Assembly (NCBI GenBank): GCA_946886725.1
Contig: CAMPJF010000054.1
Span: 1-7,350 of the forward strand
Direction of reading: 5' to 3'
DNA from: an uncultured Candidatus Saccharibacteria bacterium
GTDB taxonomy: Bacteria > Patescibacteria > Saccharimonadia > Saccharimonadales > UBA6022
Length of the DNA stretch: 7,350 nt
Positions 5,837-7,350 of this stretch are shown piece after piece. Within the stretch, counting starts at the first letter, position 1, and every line of letters starts with the position of its first letter. The notes beneath the pieces were generated by a model, which had not been told where the DNA came from, searched no databases, and was given only the letters and a program-made list of their open reading frames with translations. A program made the translations under genes and the position numbers.

Positions 5837-6421
5837 CTATGACATCCCGATGAAATCAAAGTGCATAATACGTCGGGTCTCATTATTAATACCCTGACAT
5901 GTCATTAACGTAATCTGCGGCGTAGCTGAATAAGCAGAGAGCACGCTCGTCTGATCTGGGCTCACGGTTACATCGCCCGAATAGGTATAGTTAAAAACAT
6001 GGCCATTCGTCGTACGTACCTTTAGGAGGTCTCCAGTCACAAGATCTTTTACTGGCGCCAAGACGGCGTCGGTGTTGTGTCCGTAGATAAAGGTATTACC
6101 CTGTTTGTTATTCGGGAGGGTCGTGATTGTTGCAAAATGCGCCGCGGTGTCTGATAACGTCCAGCTGTCATCGGCAGTATTATAATCACCATCTAAAACA
6201 GCCAGATCAATACCTAATCGCTTGATCGTTATCTGTGTCGGTTGTCCAGTGATTATTTCGGCAGGCTGCTTTGTCTCGATGACTTGGTATGTGATTGCGG
6301 CTGGTTTTGCGGGCGTCGCGTATTGGTGTAGAATCCATCCAGTGCTAATCATGACGATATACAAAGACACCACTTTTGTAATAAGCGGTGTCTTTGCTAA
6401 GGTATTCTTTACCATCGACAT
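5837..6421 (-). CDS. Sortase family transpeptidase, class D/E-like
   Basis: A 194-residue sortase. It has an N-terminal membrane anchor (about 14-31), a spacer, and a beta-barrel catalytic domain starting near QITIKRLGID (63-72). The catalytic His is H115 in FIYGHNT, the nucleophile is C175 in TLMTC (171-175), and the Arg is R184 (or R183) in NETRRIMHF. All three are present, so the enzyme looks active. It would cleave the sorting signal of a secreted protein between Thr and the next residue and join it to an envelope amine. The gene directly upstream encodes a protein with LPYTAG, a probable dedicated substrate. The short single-domain form fits class D or E better than class A or B, but the subclass is not certain. 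ATG 6421 is 19 bp after the substrate's stop codon and has no Shine-Dalgarno site; no earlier in-frame start is available before a stop, so translation may depend on coupling. Stop is TAG. Confidence 0.92.
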   Translation of the reverse strand: MSMVKNTLAKTPLITKVVSLYIVMISTGWILHQYATPAKPAAITYQVIETKQPAEIITGQPTQITIKRLGIDLAVLDGDYNTADDSWTLSDTAAHFATITTLPNNKQGNTFIYGHNTDAVLAPVKDLVTGDLLKVRTTNGHVFNYTYSGDVTVSPDQTSVLSAYSATPQITLMTCQGINNETRRIMHFDFIGMS

Positions 6422-6440
6422 AGGGGTAATGCTCGGTGGA

Positions 6441-7280
6441 TTACATGTGCTTTAAGTAAGCTTTTTTAATGACAGTACCAGCGATGATAGCGGCAGCAAC
6501 GATTGCGGAAAGGATCAATGCAAAAGGCTGTTTTGATTCGCCGGCAGTGTACGGCAATGATGCGATCGCTGGTTCATTGGCTGCACTCTGACCTGCTTGG
6601 CCATTTGGTGTCGTTGGGGTGACGACGGGTGTGTTTACGTCAGGATCTTTAACGCCGCCTTGACCACCCGAACGGCAATCTAATTCTTCGTCGTATACAG
6701 TGACATTATCAATAACAATAGTGACTTTTGTTTTACCGCTCGGTGTGCTGACATAGGCGATTTCGTCGTCTTGGGCTGCGACGATAACGGCAGTACCATT
6801 AACGGTTGCAGAGCCATCGGCGGTCCCGGTATTTGTGAATGTAATGACTGCACGTGAATTGGCGACATCACAGACGACGGCGTAATCAATCATAGCCGTT
6901 TCTTCTTCTGTCACCGGGTAATGACAATGGTTGTTGTAAACTAGTTGACCTTCGGTACTCCAGTTCTGTCCTGGGAAATTATCATACGCAGGGATAATAT
7001 CCCCCCATTTTTCGTGATCTGCCTTCATTGCGGTGGCGACAGCAAAGCTTGACGCGACATTGCCAGTATGTGACGTGTGGTCATCGTGACGGTTGCCGTT
7101 AGCTGCATTTTTACTGATTGTCTCAACTACATAAGGATTATTAGTTGCATTTGTTCGATGGCAAATAGTAATTTTATTGGGATCTGCGTTTTTCGTGTGT
7201 TTCGCGCTAACGGAAGCCGTTCCTGTTATCCCGCATACTGTCGTTACTAGAGCGGCGACGATTAATAATCTTTTGTACAT
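6441..7280 (-). CDS. Secreted LPYTAG-anchored surface protein, probable sortase substrate
   Basis: A 279-residue exported protein. Residues 1-26 form a signal peptide (cleavage probably after VSA, 24-26). Domain one, about 37-119: ITICHRTNATNNPYV (38-52), RHDDHTSH (64-71), KWGDIIPAYDNFPGQNW (91-107), ending at C119. I recall this CHxT...NPY...H..H...GDIIP pattern from exported proteins of Actinobacteria and CPR bacteria, with no known function. Domain two, about 128-202: a beta-sandwich-like stretch, AVITFTNTGTADGSATVNG (144-162), bounded by C137 and C202, a likely disulphide. Then a Pro/Thr-rich stalk (203-240), the sorting signal LPYTAG (242-247), a membrane span (253-271) and the tail KKAYLKHM. 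The signal, span and charged tail form a classical cell-wall sorting signal. The sortase follows 19 bp later. Start fixed by GAAGGAG. Stop is TAA. Domain one could bind a metal through its histidines, but that is a guess. Confidence 0.85.
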   Translation of the reverse strand: MYKRLLIVAALVTTVCGITGTASVSAKHTKNADPNKITICHRTNATNNPYVVETISKNAANGNRHDDHTSHTGNVASSFAVATAMKADHEKWGDIIPAYDNFPGQNWSTEGQLVYNNHCHYPVTEEETAMIDYAVVCDVANSRAVITFTNTGTADGSATVNGTAVIVAAQDDEIAYVSTPSGKTKVTIVIDNVTVYDEELDCRSGGQGGVKDPDVNTPVVTPTTPNGQAGQSAANEPAIASLPYTAGESKQPFALILSAIVAAAIIAGTVIKKAYLKHM

Positions 7281-7287
7281 ATTGAAA

Positions 7288-7294
7288 CTCCTTC
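7288..7294 (-). promoter_or_regulatory. Ribosome binding site of the surface-protein gene
   Basis: GAAGGAG on the minus strand, 7 nt before ATG 7280, a strong Shine-Dalgarno site. Upstream on the minus strand the window ends at 7350. A TAATAT at 7349-7344 could be a -10, but any -35 lies outside the window. A 5-bp inverted repeat CTGAC-ATTCC-GTCAG (7308-7322) sits between them and is weak evidence for an operator. Confidence 0.8.
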
Positions 7295-7350
7295 AAATTA
7301 AATAGACCTGACATTCCGTCAGATCCCTCGCACATTTGCCCGTATATTAC

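Noticed and set aside
5836..5883. Longer start for the GT-A-like protein at ATG 5883
   Set aside because: It would overlap the sortase gene by 47 bp. ATG 5835, one base after the sortase stop, begins just before a normal membrane segment. An AGGG upstream of 5883 keeps it barely possible.

Overview
The window looks like chromosome from a small-genome bacterium, most likely Candidatus Saccharibacteria (TM7) or a related Patescibacteria/CPR lineage. This is inferred from the gene mix: a LemA partner next to an aberrant TPM-like membrane protein, a sortase with its own LPXTG-type substrate carrying a 'CHRT...GDIIP' ectodomain, a short MgtC/SapB, a bacterial eRF1-like (baeRF3-type) protein and a DUF3072-type small protein. 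No marker gene here proves the taxonomy. Genes read cleanly in the standard bacterial code, strong Shine-Dalgarno sites are common, and no phage, transposase, CRISPR or RNA gene was seen.

Layout. (1) 35-1773, minus strand: a short MgtC/SapB membrane protein followed by a baeRF3-type release-factor-like protein. (2) 1890-2144, plus strand: a small acidic DUF3072-type protein, divergent from mgtC, with its own extended -10 promoter. (3) 2145-2358: an intergenic region with a near-consensus sigma-70 promoter (TTGACT-17-TATAAT, with TG extension) and a leader of about 150 nt that holds two hairpins. The second has an 18-bp stem and sits directly before the ribosome binding site. (4) 2359-4593, plus strand: a two-gene operon encoding a membrane-anchored TPM-like protein with a large cysteine-containing ectodomain, and a LemA-like protein. 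It is followed by two tandem hairpins, the second with a 12-bp perfect stem. (5) 4756-7280, minus strand: a three-gene operon converging on the LemA operon. In transcription order it encodes a secreted LPYTAG-anchored surface protein, a sortase, and a multi-membrane-span protein with a GT2-like domain whose DxD position reads HEN.

How it may fit together. Both operons build cell-envelope machinery. The surface-protein operon contains a substrate and the enzyme that could anchor it. The third, GT-A-like protein may modify the anchored protein or its acceptor, or may have lost catalysis and act as a scaffold. LemA and TPM-domain proteins are frequent genomic neighbours in bacteria. Here the TPM-like protein is remodelled and the operon has a strong promoter and a structured leader, which makes it the best candidate for something not well described. 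The left-hand genes (MgtC, baeRF3, DUF3072) look like stress or housekeeping accessory genes.
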